Shown: positions 1-12,103, counted from the first letter of the stretch. The stretch: DNA of 64,000 nt from Castellaniella daejeonensis (GCF_039523555.1 NZ_BAAAFN010000015.1:1-64000); one strand, 5' to 3'. Translations and numbers: made by a program. The notes: a model not told the origin generated them from the letters alone.

Positions 1-32
1 CTTGCAGCGCCGACTGTGGAACCTGTTTTACT

Positions 33-626
33 TTAACCAAACAGCCTCCGCGATCCCCGGTGTGATTCATGTGTACTACGAATGGTGCTTTTGAGGAAGA
101 CGTCTGTCGGGGCATTCGTGAGCAGCTTCACTACATCAATATGTCCATACTCTATACCCAGTTCGTCTAGCGCCTCGGGTGTAAGTTTGAATATGGTTGC
201 AGAGCCCAACAGGAATGGCACACTGCTGTCTAGCTCTACCCCGTAAAGTGGAACGGCGAACGTGTACTCTTCAATCTTGTCGTGAACTATCGACATGATG
301 TCTTGGAGTATTTCCTCACTATCGTCAGGCTGAACGCCGCTTGAGAGATATTTGGTGGCAACACTAAACCAAGCATCCCAGATATCTGAAAAGTCTGCTA
401 GCCCATCAAACAACGCCGCTCTGTCTATCATCTCGACGATGCGTCGGAAATTTTGGTAGCCAGATTCCGTCATAAATACCCGGCGGTTTCTGGAAAGATG
501 AAACTGACGAGAGAAGAAGTTCTCTTGAGGAATATCCTTAATCGATGCGGGTATGAAGAAAGATTTTTTCGTGAAAAACCTATCTGAAGTGTGCTTGAGC
601 GCACGCAAAATTTTTGGCTCTATCAT
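33..626 (-). CDS. hypothetical protein, probably acquired
   Basis: I do not recognise this 197-residue protein. It has no signal peptide or membrane segment. The N-terminal third is basic and aromatic, the middle is acidic and helical-looking (around residues 70-115), and a short segment near residues 122-145 (FAVPLYGVELDSS) vaguely recalls the N-terminal part of ApeA/HEPN-type proteins; that is only an impression. The last ~18 residues (STIRSTHESHRGSRRLFG) look unlike the rest and could be read-through after a frameshift or a recombination end, so the gene may be truncated. Codon use and base composition are clearly AT-richer than the housekeeping genes to the right (one line counted by hand is about 48% G+C). 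That points to horizontal transfer next to gyrB. Start is the first ATG; the ribosome site is weak. Confidence 0.5.
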   Translation of the reverse strand: MIEPKILRALKHTSDRFFTKKSFFIPASIKDIPQENFFSRQFHLSRNRRVFMTESGYQNFRRIVEMIDRAALFDGLADFSDIWDAWFSVATKYLSSGVQPDDSEEILQDIMSIVHDKIEEYTFAVPLYGVELDSSVPFLLGSATIFKLTPEALDELGIEYGHIDVVKLLTNAPTDVFLKSTIRSTHESHRGSRRLFG

Positions 627-941
627 GGAAATCCGCTCAATAATTTAAAGTTAATCAGAGACAGGGATACACCGTAAGCTTGTCCTCTTCAGTTGCCAGC
701 TCAACTGGATCGACATTACCTTGGTGGGAAACAGCACGAGCGTGAGCGATCATTTGGAACCGACACCGTGATGCGCCATCACCGTCTGATCGCAGTATCG
801 ACGATCTTACCTATGCGCAAGCGAATTAAACTCGTCTGCCGGGGAGCTCTAAAACTCCGGAAGATACAGTGATTTTCGGTGGTATATGAGGCCAAGTCGA
901 GTAGTGTCTCTTCTTGGCCGGTAGCTATCTTTCGCGGGGGG

Positions 942-965
942 GACAGCTTTGGGTCGAAAGCTGTC
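942..965. repeat. 9-bp perfect inverted repeat
   Basis: Arms GACAGCTTT (942-950) and AAAGCTGTC (957-965) flank the hexamer GGGTCG. There is no T-tract on either side, so it is not an obvious intrinsic terminator. It could be a remnant of a short dispersed repeat or a protein site; nothing in the sequence decides this. Confidence 0.5.
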
Positions 966-1040
966 ATCTGCGAAACTCTCAGCCGCAACGGATGGTCGGC
1001 GAGGCGGCGTAAGGCGACCAGCTTTCACGCGACTTTGATC

Positions 1041-1070
1041 CGAAGAAAAAGGGCCACCTATTGGTGGCCC
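1041..1070 (-). terminator. intrinsic terminator of the dnaA-dnaN-gyrB operon
   Basis: A perfect 8-bp stem (GGGCCACC 1051-1058, GGTGGCCC 1063-1070) with a 4-nt loop. Read leftward it is followed by TTTTTCTTC (1050-1042). It lies about 80 bp past the gyrB stop, the right place and orientation to end that operon. Confidence 0.9.
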
Positions 1071-1149
1071 CAAGATCCAAGATCTACGCTCAAACGAGAA
1101 ACTCTAACTTACATGAGACAGATCTAAGCTTTCGCGAGATCCTACAACA

Positions 1150-3603
<2,454 letters not shown>

Positions 3604-3653
3604 GAAAATCCTGTAGTTGAATCCGTCGATGGGTCAGTCGGCCCTGAAGGCGT

Positions 3654-4766
3654 TCAGATGCGCATCGGCATGACGACGTACTTGAATTCCTCGTCGCCGG
3701 GCAGCGTGATCAGCACGGAAGCGTTGGCGTCGGGCTGCACGGACCAGCGCACGGTGTCGGTCTTGATGTTGGTCAGCACGTCGAGCAGGTAGCTGACGTT
3801 GAATGCGACGTCCAGCGATTCCTGGGCGTAGTCGACTTCGAGTTCTTCGCGGGCCTCTTCCTGCTCGGCGTTGGACGAGGACAGGCGCAGCAGGTTGTCT
3901 CCCAGCTGCAGGCGCACGCCCTTGAGCTTGTCCGTGGTCAGGATGGCGGTGCGCTGGAGGGCGGCCTGCAGGGCATCGCGGGCGATGTCGAAATGCCGGG
4001 TGTAGCCGGAGGGGATGACGCGGCGGTAGTCGGGGAACTTGCCCTCGACCAGTTTGGAGACGACCTCGATGTCGTCGAAGCGGAAGCGGATCTGGCCGGT
4101 GGCGACGTCGATCTGGACGGCGGCCTGTTCGTCGTCGGAGAGCAGGCGCTGCATTTCGTGGATGGTCTTGCGCGGGATGATCACATCCAGCGTGGATTCC
4201 TGGCCTTCGACGGCCACGCCGCCGTGGGCCAGCCGGTGGCCATCGGTGGCCACGGCCCGCACGCGGCCGGGTTCGAGCACCAGCAGCAGGCCGTTCAGGT
4301 AGTAGCGGATGTCTTGCTGGGCCATGGAGAAGTGCACCTGGTTGAACAGGTTCTTCAGGGCCTTCTGGGGCATGGAAAAGGATGCCGCCCATTGTTCGGA
4401 CTGCGTGACCGTAGGGTAGTCGGCCGCGTCCAGGGTCTGCAGGGCGAAGCGGCTGCGGCCGGCCTGGACGGTGAGCTTGGCTTCGTCCAGCGACAGGCGG
4501 ACATCACCCGATTCGGGCAGGGCGCGCAGGATGTCGAGCAGCTTGCGGGCGGCCACGGTGGTGGCCCGGGCGTCATCGCCCACGCCGAAGTTCGCGCGGG
4601 TGGTGATCTGGACTTCCAGGTCGTTGGCGATGAATTCGAGCTGACCGCCCTGCTTGCGTATCAGCACGTTGGCAAGGATCGGCAGCGTGTTGCGCCTTTC
4701 GACGATCCCCACCACCATCGTCAGGGGCTTGAGCACGGCATCGCGGGTCGCTTGAATGAGTTGCAT
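3654..4766 (-). CDS. dnaN: DNA polymerase III beta sliding clamp
   Basis: Ring-shaped processivity clamp that tethers DNA polymerase III and other polymerases to DNA. The 370 residues match the usual ~366-370 length with three clamp domains. It begins MQLIQATRDAVLKPL, contains RRNTLPILANVLI near residue 25, and ends with the conserved clamp tail EEFKYVVMPMRI, where the partner-binding pocket is completed. The ATG sits only 4 bp after the dnaA stop, and its ribosome site AAAGGATAAG overlaps the dnaA end, so the two are very likely co-transcribed and translationally coupled. The DinB polymerase encoded further right carries a C-terminal clamp-binding-like tail that would dock on this protein. 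Confidence 0.98.
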   Translation of the reverse strand: MQLIQATRDAVLKPLTMVVGIVERRNTLPILANVLIRKQGGQLEFIANDLEVQITTRANFGVGDDARATTVAARKLLDILRALPESGDVRLSLDEAKLTVQAGRSRFALQTLDAADYPTVTQSEQWAASFSMPQKALKNLFNQVHFSMAQQDIRYYLNGLLLVLEPGRVRAVATDGHRLAHGGVAVEGQESTLDVIIPRKTIHEMQRLLSDDEQAAVQIDVATGQIRFRFDDIEVVSKLVEGKFPDYRRVIPSGYTRHFDIARDALQAALQRTAILTTDKLKGVRLQLGDNLLRLSSSNAEQEEAREELEVDYAQESLDVAFNVSYLLDVLTNIKTDTVRWSVQPDANASVLITLPGDEEFKYVVMPMRI

Positions 4767-4770
4767 CTTC

Positions 4771-6204
<1,434 letters not shown>

Positions 6205-6241
6205 CTTGCCAAACCTCGATTCTACCCTTTCCCGGCTGAAG

Positions 6242-6250
6242 TTATCCACA
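6242..6250 (+). promoter_or_regulatory. perfect DnaA box
   Basis: TTATCCACA, an exact match to the DnaA consensus, 38 bp upstream of the dnaA start. It could serve origin binding, dnaA autoregulation, or both. Confidence 0.85.
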
Positions 6251-6300
6251 GCCTGTCCGGAGCGCCGGGGTGCGGCGGCCTGGCGGATGCCTCCAAGTGA

Positions 6301-6332
6301 TTGACACGATTTCAAAAATTTGATGAAATAAT
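6301..6332 (+). promoter_or_regulatory. promoter of the rpmH-rnpA-yidD genes
   Basis: A perfect -35 TTGACA (6301-6306). The -10 is less clear: TGAAAT at 17-bp spacing (6324-6329) or AATAAT at 20 bp (6327-6332). It reads rightward into a ~140-nt leader before rpmH. Confidence 0.5.
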
Positions 6333-6476
6333 GGGCTTTTCGATGCCGTGGGCATATTGTGCCTGTCGGCTTCATCCCGGGGATCTGCCTTTGTAGCCGC
6401 ATCCGTGTTGTTGTGGCGGCCGTCTTTGCCCCGGGCCTGCCCCTGGCCATTTGCCCCGAGCTCTTTTGGATCCACC

Positions 6477-6611
6477 ATGAAACGCACTTTCCAGCCTTCC
6501 GTTACCCGTCGCAAGCGCACCCATGGGTTTCGCGTGCGCATGAAGACCCGTGCCGGCCGCGCCGTCCTGAGCGCCCGCCGCGCCAAGGGCCGCAAGCGCC
6601 TGGCCGTCTGA
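6477..6611 (+). CDS. rpmH: 50S ribosomal protein L34
   Basis: A 44-residue, highly basic ribosomal protein of the large subunit. The sequence MKRTFQPSVTRRKRTHGF, then RMKTRAGRAVLSARRAKGRK, is unmistakable L34 and full length. The ATG at 6477 is chosen by that homology; the open frame extends further upstream but that part is leader. It is followed by rnpA after 50 bp, the near-universal bacterial arrangement, and diverges from dnaA across the candidate origin. Confidence 0.98.
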   Translation: MKRTFQPSVTRRKRTHGFRVRMKTRAGRAVLSARRAKGRKRLAV

Positions 6612-6661
6612 TTTTCCTTTCGGGGCCCGCCGCCTGCCGGCACGGCCCCGGAACGATCGCC

Positions 6662-7018
6662 ATGCCAACCGCTTTTCCTCCGGCGGCCCGGCTGCATCGC
6701 CCCTCGGAATACGCGGCTGCCCTGAAGGGGCGGCGTATCGCCCGAGGGGCTTTGTTCGTGGTGTCCGGGCCGCGCGAACCGGCCGAAGGCCCCGCCCGGC
6801 TGGGACTGGTGGTGCCCAAGCGGCACGCACCGCTGGCGGTAACCCGCAATGCCATCAAGCGGGTCCTGCGGGAAGCTTTCCGGCTGCGCCGGGATGCGCT
6901 GCCCGACGGGGATCTGGTCTTCCGCCTGGTGAACCGGCCTCCGGCCGCCAGCCTGACCGCCCTGAAGCGCCAGGTCCGGGCCGAGGCCGATATTCTGCTG
7001 GCACGGATCGCATCATGA
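6662..7018 (+). CDS. rnpA: ribonuclease P protein component
   Basis: Protein cofactor that helps the RNase P ribozyme bind precursor tRNA for 5' maturation. 118 residues, typical length. The family signature is present near residues 59-75: AVTRNAIKRVLREAFR, containing the RNR-type arginines that contact the RNA; the preceding RLGLVVPKRHAP strand is also standard. Start ATG at 6662 gives the expected N-terminus (MPTAFPPAARLHRPSEYA); GGAA lies a little upstream. The stop overlaps the next start in an ATGA junction, so yidD is translationally coupled. The RNase P RNA gene itself is not in this window. Confidence 0.95.
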   Translation: MPTAFPPAARLHRPSEYAAALKGRRIARGALFVVSGPREPAEGPARLGLVVPKRHAPLAVTRNAIKRVLREAFRLRRDALPDGDLVFRLVNRPPAASLTALKRQVRAEADILLARIAS

Positions 7019-7251
7019 TGCGCGCGCTGTTCATCGCCCCGATCCGCTTCTACCGGTACTTTCTCAGCCCCTGGGTGGGCCAGCAGTGCCGCTTTACCCC
7101 GACCTGCTCGGCCTATGCGATCGAGGCCATCGAAACCCACGGGGTGGCGCGGGGGCTGTGGCTGGGCGCGCGACGCATCGCCCGTTGCCATCCGTGGTGC
7201 CAGGGCGGCCACGACCCGGTCCCGCCCGCGCGGGGCACGGGCCGTCCGTGA
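7015..7251 (+). CDS. yidD: membrane protein insertion efficiency factor YidD
   Basis: Small protein (78 residues) of the YidD family, thought to assist insertion of membrane proteins by YidC at the inner membrane. Family features are visible: an N-terminal amphipathic segment APIRFYRYFLSPWVGQQC, the cysteine motif CRFTPTCSAYAIEAI, and the C-terminal CHPWCQGGHDPVP. Start ATG overlaps the rnpA stop by 4 bases (ATGA); a second ATG follows immediately and could be used instead. It sits in the conserved rpmH-rnpA-yidD-yidC-mnmE order, 120 bp before yidC. Confidence 0.95.
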   Translation: MMRALFIAPIRFYRYFLSPWVGQQCRFTPTCSAYAIEAIETHGVARGLWLGARRIARCHPWCQGGHDPVPPARGTGRP

Positions 7252-7371
7252 TTCCCCGGCATTCCGTTTCCCGTCAGGGACTTGTTCAGGGCATCCTTAG
7301 GGCCACAGTCAGGATTGCTACGTTAAACTGGTGAGCTTTTGCTCCGAACCGATACGAATACACAGGCGCCA

Positions 7372-9048
7372 ATGGACATTCGACGCACCATCCTCTGGAT
7401 GATCTTTTCCTTCTCGCTGCTGCTGCTGTGGAACAACTGGCAGGTCTACCAAGGCCAGCCGTCGCTGTTTTCCCTGACGCCGCCCGCTGCCGAGCAGTCC
7501 AAGACCGCCCAGTCCGGGGAAAGCCAGCCCGCCGGCGTGCCGGCGGTCGCGGCGCAGTCCCAGCCGGGGTCTCCTTCCACGGTGCCGGGCTCGTCCGCCG
7601 AGCCCCAGGGGCAGAAGGTCCACCTCAAGACCGAGGTCTACGACCTGACCTTCGACACCACCGGCGCCCAGCTGGTGCAGGCCCAGTTGCTGAAGTACAA
7701 GTCCCTGGCGGGCGACGACGGCCCGATGTACCTGCTGAATGACCAGCCGGGCGACACCTACGTCGCCCAGACCGGCGTGGTCGGCGCTCCCCAGGGCAGT
7801 GGCTATCCCACCCACCTGACGCCGTTCTCCCTGGTGACGCCCGAGCCCGTCGTGAAGGGCGACACGGTGGAAATCGCCTTCGAGGCCACCGCCGGGCAGG
7901 TGAAGGTGGTCAAGACCTTCATCGTGCCGCGCGACGGCTACGACATCCGCGTGCGCCACGACATCACCAACCTGGGCGACCAGCCGATCGATCCTTCGCT
8001 GTACCTGCAGCTGACGCGCGACGGCAATGATCCCCCGAATACCTCGGGCTTCTACAGCACCTTCACGGGCGCGGCGGTGTATTCGTCGGAAGACAAGTTC
8101 CAGAAGGTGAAGTTCGACGAGATCGCCAAGGGCAAGGCCAGCTACATCCAGCAGGCCGACAATGGCTGGATCGGCATCGTGCAGCATTACTTCGCCAGCG
8201 CCTGGGTGCCGCCCCAGGGCACGGTGCGCACCAACCAGGCGCTGCGCGTGGCCGACAACCTGTACGCCATCCGCACGATCGAGCAAGTCGGCACGATCGC
8301 CCCGGGCGCCCAGCGCTCGGTCGAGGCCAACCTGTGGGTCGGCCCGCAGGACCAGCAGGCGATGAGCGCGGTGGCGCCCGGCCTGGAACTGGTGGTGGAT
8401 TACGGCTGGGTCACGATCATTGCCAAGCCCATGTTCAAGTTCATGACCTGGCTGCACACCCTGCTGGGGAACTGGGGCTGGACCATCGTGGTGCTGACGC
8501 TGCTGATCAAGGCCGTGTTCTACCCGCTGTCGGCCGCCAGCTACCGCTCGATGGCGAAGATGAAGCTGGTTGCTCCGCGCATGCAGCACCTGAAGGAAAA
8601 GTTCGGCGACGACAAGGCCAAGCTGAACGCCGCCATGATGGAGATGTACCGCACGGAAAAGATCAATCCGCTGGGCGGCTGCCTGCCGATGGTGGTGCAG
8701 ATTCCGGTGTTCATCGCGCTGTACTGGGTGCTGCTGGGCAGCGTGGAAATGCGCGGCGCGCCCTGGATCCTGTGGGTCCACGACCTGTCGGTGCGCGATC
8801 CCTGGTTCATCCTGCCGGCGATCATGATGGCGACGATGTTCCTGCAGATCAAGCTGAACCCGACCCCGCCCGATCCGACCCAGGCGAAGATCATGATGAT
8901 CATGCCGCTGGTGTTCGGCGGGATGATGTTCATGTTCCCGGCCGGCCTGGTGCTGTACTGGTGCGTGAACAACATCGTGTCCATCATCCAGCAGCGCATC
9001 ATCATGGTGCGGCTGGACCGGGAAAAGGCCGCCTCCGCATCGAGCTGA
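7372..9048 (+). CDS. yidC: membrane protein insertase YidC
   Basis: Inner-membrane insertase that integrates membrane proteins alone or with SecYEG. 558 residues, the Gram-negative long form: N-terminal membrane anchor (about 4-22, RTILWMIFSFSLLLLWNNW), a large periplasmic domain (about 60-330), then the conserved five-helix core starting near residue 350 with the positively charged groove region (AASYRSMAKMKLVAPRM) and GGCLPMVVQIPVFIALYWVL. The ATG at 7372 (MDIRRTIL) is chosen because the signal anchor follows directly and relatives start there; 11 further upstream codons are open but unlikely to be used. An intrinsic terminator follows the gene. Confidence 0.97.
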   Translation: MDIRRTILWMIFSFSLLLLWNNWQVYQGQPSLFSLTPPAAEQSKTAQSGESQPAGVPAVAAQSQPGSPSTVPGSSAEPQGQKVHLKTEVYDLTFDTTGAQLVQAQLLKYKSLAGDDGPMYLLNDQPGDTYVAQTGVVGAPQGSGYPTHLTPFSLVTPEPVVKGDTVEIAFEATAGQVKVVKTFIVPRDGYDIRVRHDITNLGDQPIDPSLYLQLTRDGNDPPNTSGFYSTFTGAAVYSSEDKFQKVKFDEIAKGKASYIQQADNGWIGIVQHYFASAWVPPQGTVRTNQALRVADNLYAIRTIEQVGTIAPGAQRSVEANLWVGPQDQQAMSAVAPGLELVVDYGWVTIIAKPMFKFMTWLHTLLGNWGWTIVVLTLLIKAVFYPLSAASYRSMAKMKLVAPRMQHLKEKFGDDKAKLNAAMMEMYRTEKINPLGGCLPMVVQIPVFIALYWVLLGSVEMRGAPWILWVHDLSVRDPWFILPAIMMATMFLQIKLNPTPPDPTQAKIMMIMPLVFGGMMFMFPAGLVLYWCVNNIVSIIQQRIIMVRLDREKAASASS

Positions 9049-9070
9049 TGTAGACTGGATGCCGCCTTCG

Positions 9071-9104
9071 AAACGGTGCTCCTCGGGGCACCGTTTTTCT
9101 TTTC
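9071..9104 (+). terminator. intrinsic terminator after yidC
   Basis: Nine-bp stem AAACGGTGC (9071-9079) and GCACCGTTT (9088-9096), 8-nt loop, followed by TTTTTCTTTT. It lies only ~30 bp before mnmE, so it would separate yidC from mnmE or act as a partial attenuator. Confidence 0.85.
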
Positions 9105-9134
9105 CGTGAACCCGACATTCGCTGCTGGTGACGC

Positions 9135-10505
9135 ATGAGCGCCTTTGCTTCCGACCCCATCATTGCCATTGCCACGGCGCCCGGCCGGGGCGGCATCGGT
9201 GTGATCCGGATTTCCGGTCCGGACCTGAAGGACTGGGCCGATGCGCTGTGCGCCCGGGTCCTGCGCCCGCGCCATGCGCACTACCTGCCGTTCCGCGACC
9301 GCCTGGGCGAGGTCATGGACGAGGGGCTGGCACTGTTCTTTCCGGGGCCGAATTCCTATACCGGCGAGGATGTGCTGGAACTGCAGGGCCACGGCGGCCC
9401 CGCCGTGCTGCGGCGCGTGCTGGAAGACTGCCTGGCGCGGGGTGCGGGCATCGGCCTGCGGCTGGCGCAGCCGGGGGAATTCACCCAGCGCGCCTTCCTG
9501 AACGACCGCCTGGACCTGGCCCAGGCCGAGGCGGTGGCCGACCTGATCGAGGCCAGTTCAACCGCGGCGGCGCGCAGCGCCATGGCATCCCTGTCGGGTG
9601 CGTTTTCCGCCGAGATCGATGCGCTGAGCGAGCGTATCGTCCAGCTGCGCATGCTGGTCGAGGCAACCCTGGATTTTCCCGAAGAAGAAATCGACTTCCT
9701 GGAAAAGTACCAGGCCGCCCAGCGGCTGGATGCGGTCACGGCCGCCCTGGACGGCGTCCTGCGGACCGCCCGCCAGGGGCTGGTGCTGCGCGAAGGGCTG
9801 CACGTGGTGCTGGCGGGCCAGCCCAACGTGGGAAAATCCAGCCTGCTGAATGCCCTGGCGGGCGAGGACGTGGCCATCGTCACCCCGATCGCCGGCACCA
9901 CGCGCGACCGGGTGGTGCAGCAGATCCACATCGAGGGCATTCCCCTGCATATCGTGGATACGGCCGGCCTGCGCGAGACCGAGGACACGGTCGAGCGCAT
10001 CGGCATCGAGCGCAGTTGGGCCGAGATCGCCCGCGCCCAGGTGATCCTGCACCTGCAGGACGCCCGGCACCCGGACGACCCGCTGGACGCGGAGATCGTG
10101 CAACGCCTGCCGGCGGGGGTGCCGGTGCTGCGGGTATGGAACAAGACCGATCTGCTCGAGCCGGGTGCGGTGGCCGCTGTGGCGGCCGACGATGCGCCCC
10201 TGCTCATTTCCGCCCAGACGGGTGCGGGCCTGGATGCCCTGCGGGCCCGGTTGCTGTCCATCGCCGGCTGGACACCGGGCGCGGAATCGCCCTGGCTGGC
10301 GCGCGAACGGCACGTGCGTGCGCTGGAAACGGCGCGGGAACACCTGCGGGCCGCCGCGGCGCATGCCGCGCACAGCGATCAGGTGCTGGATCTCTTTGCC
10401 GAGGAACTGCGCCTGGCGCACGAGGCGCTGTGCGGGATCACGGGCCAGTTCACCAGCGACGACCTGCTGGGAGAGATTTTTTCCAGCTTCTGCATCGGGA
10501 AGTAG
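9135..10505 (+). CDS. mnmE: tRNA modification GTPase MnmE
   Basis: GTPase that, with MnmG, makes the carboxymethylaminomethyl modification of U34 in certain tRNAs. 456 residues, full length. N-terminal folate-binding domain begins DPIIAIATAPGRGGIGVIRIS; the G domain carries G1 GQPNVGKSS near 227, the switch TPIAGTTRDRV near 252, G3 DTAGLRET near 274 and G4 NKTD near 336; the C-terminus ends FCIGK, with the catalytic-type cysteine of the family. No strong ribosome site is visible, but the start matches the family. It ends the conserved origin-linked block; a GC-rich hairpin without a T-tract follows at 10505-10524. Confidence 0.97.
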   Translation: MSAFASDPIIAIATAPGRGGIGVIRISGPDLKDWADALCARVLRPRHAHYLPFRDRLGEVMDEGLALFFPGPNSYTGEDVLELQGHGGPAVLRRVLEDCLARGAGIGLRLAQPGEFTQRAFLNDRLDLAQAEAVADLIEASSTAAARSAMASLSGAFSAEIDALSERIVQLRMLVEATLDFPEEEIDFLEKYQAAQRLDAVTAALDGVLRTARQGLVLREGLHVVLAGQPNVGKSSLLNALAGEDVAIVTPIAGTTRDRVVQQIHIEGIPLHIVDTAGLRETEDTVERIGIERSWAEIARAQVILHLQDARHPDDPLDAEIVQRLPAGVPVLRVWNKTDLLEPGAVAAVAADDAPLLISAQTGAGLDALRARLLSIAGWTPGAESPWLARERHVRALETAREHLRAAAAHAAHSDQVLDLFAEELRLAHEALCGITGQFTSDDLLGEIFSSFCIGK

Positions 10506-10535
10506 GCCCGGCCGGAGCCGGGCCGGGGCGGGCGC

Positions 10536-10832
10536 CTAGCCTTCGATCCGTACTTCCGAGTGCACCACTTCCGGCGCCTTTTCGAAGAATCCGCCGACCA
10601 GACCGCGCCAGGCCTGGAAATCGTCCGACTGGCGGAAGTGCACCATGTGGTCTTCCAGGGTTTCCCAGTACACCATCAGCACGTATTGCTGGGGGTTTTC
10701 GATGATGTGGTGCAGTTCCACGCGCTTGCAGCCCCGGGCGCGGTGAAAGATCGGCAGTGCCTGGCGGACGCCGGCCTCGAAGTCGGCCTGGGTGCCGGGT
10801 TTCACGGTGATGTGGGCCATTTCGCGGATCAT
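10536..10832 (-). CDS. antibiotic biosynthesis monooxygenase (ABM) fold protein
   Basis: A 98-residue protein of the dimeric alpha/beta-barrel ABM superfamily. The pattern is clear: MAHITVKPGTQADFEAGVRQA, then HHIIENPQQYVLMVYWET and MVHFRQSDDFQAW. Members include quinol monooxygenases (YgiN), heme-degrading enzymes and proteins without proven catalysis, so the substrate is unknown. I chose the ATG at 10832 (MIREMAHI) because AGGA lies seven bases upstream; an in-frame ATG at 10868 would add twelve atypical residues. It lies downstream of the FAD oxidoreductase gene on the same strand, about 100 bp away with a GC-rich hairpin between, so co-transcription is uncertain. Confidence 0.8.
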   Translation of the reverse strand: MIREMAHITVKPGTQADFEAGVRQALPIFHRARGCKRVELHHIIENPQQYVLMVYWETLEDHMVHFRQSDDFQAWRGLVGGFFEKAPEVVHSEVRIEG

Positions 10833-10931
10833 GTCGGATTCCTGTGGTCGAGGGTTGAACGATGCCATGATTATGCACCGCGCCGGCCGGTGCCCGCCCG
10901 GGCGGCTTCCGGGCGGGTCGCGGCAGGCGGG

Positions 10932-12041
10932 TCAGGGATTTCCCAGCCGTTGGATCACTTCGCCGGCAATGGCCAGGCAGGCGGTCAGGCCCGGGGATTC
11001 GATGCCGTACAGGTTGACCAGGCCGGGCACGCCGTGCGCCCGCGCATCCTGGATGAGGAAGTCGGCGTCCTGGCCGGCGGGCACGGCCAGCTTGGGGCGG
11101 ATGCCGGCATAGTCGGGGTGCAGGGCGCCGTCGCGCAAGTCGGGCCAGTAGCGGCGGATGGCGGCGTAGAAGCCATCGGCGCGGGCGGGATCGACGGTGT
11201 AGTCGATGGCATCGACCCATTCGACGTCGGGACCGAAGCGGGCCTGGCCGCCCAGGTCCAGGGTCAGGTGCACGCCCAGGCCGCCGGGTTCGGGCACGGG
11301 GTAGATCAGGCGGGAAAACGGCGCCTTGCCCGATAGGGCGTAGTAGTTGCCTTTGGCGTAGCGGCCGGCCGGGATGCTGCCGGGCGGCAGGCCGTCGATG
11401 GCGGCGGCCACGGTCTGGGCATGCAGGCCGGCGCAATTGACGACGCGGCGGGCGATGAGCTCCATGGGCTCGTCGCCGCCGATGCGCAGCAGGATGCCTT
11501 CGGGCAGGACCTTGCCCGAAAGAACGGGGGCGCGCAGGGCCAGCAGGCCGCCGGCGGATTCCAGGTCGCCCTGCAGGGCGAGCATCAGGCCATGGCTGTC
11601 GATGATGCCGGTGGAGGGCGATTCCAGTGCGGCCACGCATTGCAGCGCCGGCTCGCGCGCCCGTGCCCGGGCGGCGTCCAGCCGGCGCAGGTCGTGCACG
11701 CCGTTGGCGGCCGCCGCCGCGCCGATGCGGTCCAGGGCGCCGATCTGTTCTTCCCGGGTGGCGACGATGAACTTGCCGCAGCGCGCGTGGGATACGCCGT
11801 GGGATGCGCAGTAGTCGTACAGGGCCTGGCGGCCCTGGACGCACAGCCGGGCCTTGAGCGAGCCGCGCGGGTAGTAGAGACCGGCGTGGATGACTTCGCT
11901 GTTGCGCGCGCTGGTGGCGGTGCCGATGGCGGCTTCGGCTTCCAGCGCCAGGGTTTCCAGCCCGGCCAGGGCGCAGGCGCGCGCCACGGCCAGGCCGACG
12001 ACGCCGGCGCCGATGACGACGCAGTCGACGCGATCCGTCAT
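10932..12041 (-). CDS. FAD-dependent oxidoreductase, L-2-hydroxyglutarate oxidase (LhgO)-like
   Basis: A 369-residue flavoprotein of the DAO/LhgO group. N-terminal Rossmann motif VIGAGVVGLAVARACALAG near residue 9, then the ATSARNSEVIHAGLYYP segment near 42-58 characteristic of the L-2-hydroxyglutarate oxidase subgroup, and a C-terminal GIESPGLTACLAIAGEV that closes the FAD site. LhgO family enzymes oxidise L-2-hydroxyglutarate to 2-oxoglutarate and feed electrons to the respiratory chain. The exact substrate here is an inference; other 2-hydroxy acids or an amino acid are possible. It is flanked by an ABM-fold protein and a LysR regulator on the same strand, neither of which specifies its role. 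Confidence 0.75.
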   Translation of the reverse strand: MTDRVDCVVIGAGVVGLAVARACALAGLETLALEAEAAIGTATSARNSEVIHAGLYYPRGSLKARLCVQGRQALYDYCASHGVSHARCGKFIVATREEQIGALDRIGAAAAANGVHDLRRLDAARARAREPALQCVAALESPSTGIIDSHGLMLALQGDLESAGGLLALRAPVLSGKVLPEGILLRIGGDEPMELIARRVVNCAGLHAQTVAAAIDGLPPGSIPAGRYAKGNYYALSGKAPFSRLIYPVPEPGGLGVHLTLDLGGQARFGPDVEWVDAIDYTVDPARADGFYAAIRRYWPDLRDGALHPDYAGIRPKLAVPAGQDADFLIQDARAHGVPGLVNLYGIESPGLTACLAIAGEVIQRLGNP

Positions 12042-12103
12042 GGTGTCTTCCTATCGAATGTGTGGGTGGCAGTGTATCGCCGCTTGCCCGGGGACGGCGG
12101 GCC

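Larger units (their letters stand above)
627..1149. other. non-coding, AT-richer gap left of gyrB
   Basis: About 520 bp without a credible gene. Short open frames exist on both strands but lack codon bias and ribosome sites. It holds a perfect 9-bp inverted repeat at 942-965 (GACAGCTTT, 6-nt loop, AAAGCTGTC) and, at 1041-1070, the gyrB terminator. The composition shift from the left gene to gyrB happens here, so a recombination boundary probably lies in this gap. Confidence 0.6.
6205..6476. other. candidate replication origin (oriC) between dnaA and rpmH
   Basis: This 272-bp gap separates leftward dnaA-dnaN-gyrB from rightward rpmH-rnpA-yidC, the usual place of oriC in relatives. It holds one perfect DnaA box (6242-6250) and an AT-rich stretch around 6301-6340 that could unwind. 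I found no other box with two or fewer mismatches here, and dnaA-dnaN (4 bp) and dnaN-gyrB (50 bp) leave no room for an origin. Cumulative GC skew over the whole chromosome would decide. Confidence 0.6.

Noticed and set aside
849..1127. Small open frames on both strands in the gap left of gyrB
   Set aside because: No ribosome sites, no codon bias, and both run through the inverted repeat and the gyrB terminator.
6242..6826. Leftward frame overlapping rpmH and the origin
   Set aside because: Antisense to rpmH and rnpA, Arg/Pro-rich, no family resemblance.
10505..10524. GC-rich 8-bp hairpin right after mnmE
   Set aside because: Perfect stem but no T-tract on either strand, so I do not call it a terminator; GC-rich DNA forms such stems often.
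10893..10917. 9-bp stem CCCGCCCGG/CCGGGCGGG downstream of the FAD oxidoreductase
   Set aside because: Low-complexity G/C run without a T-tract; could be chance.
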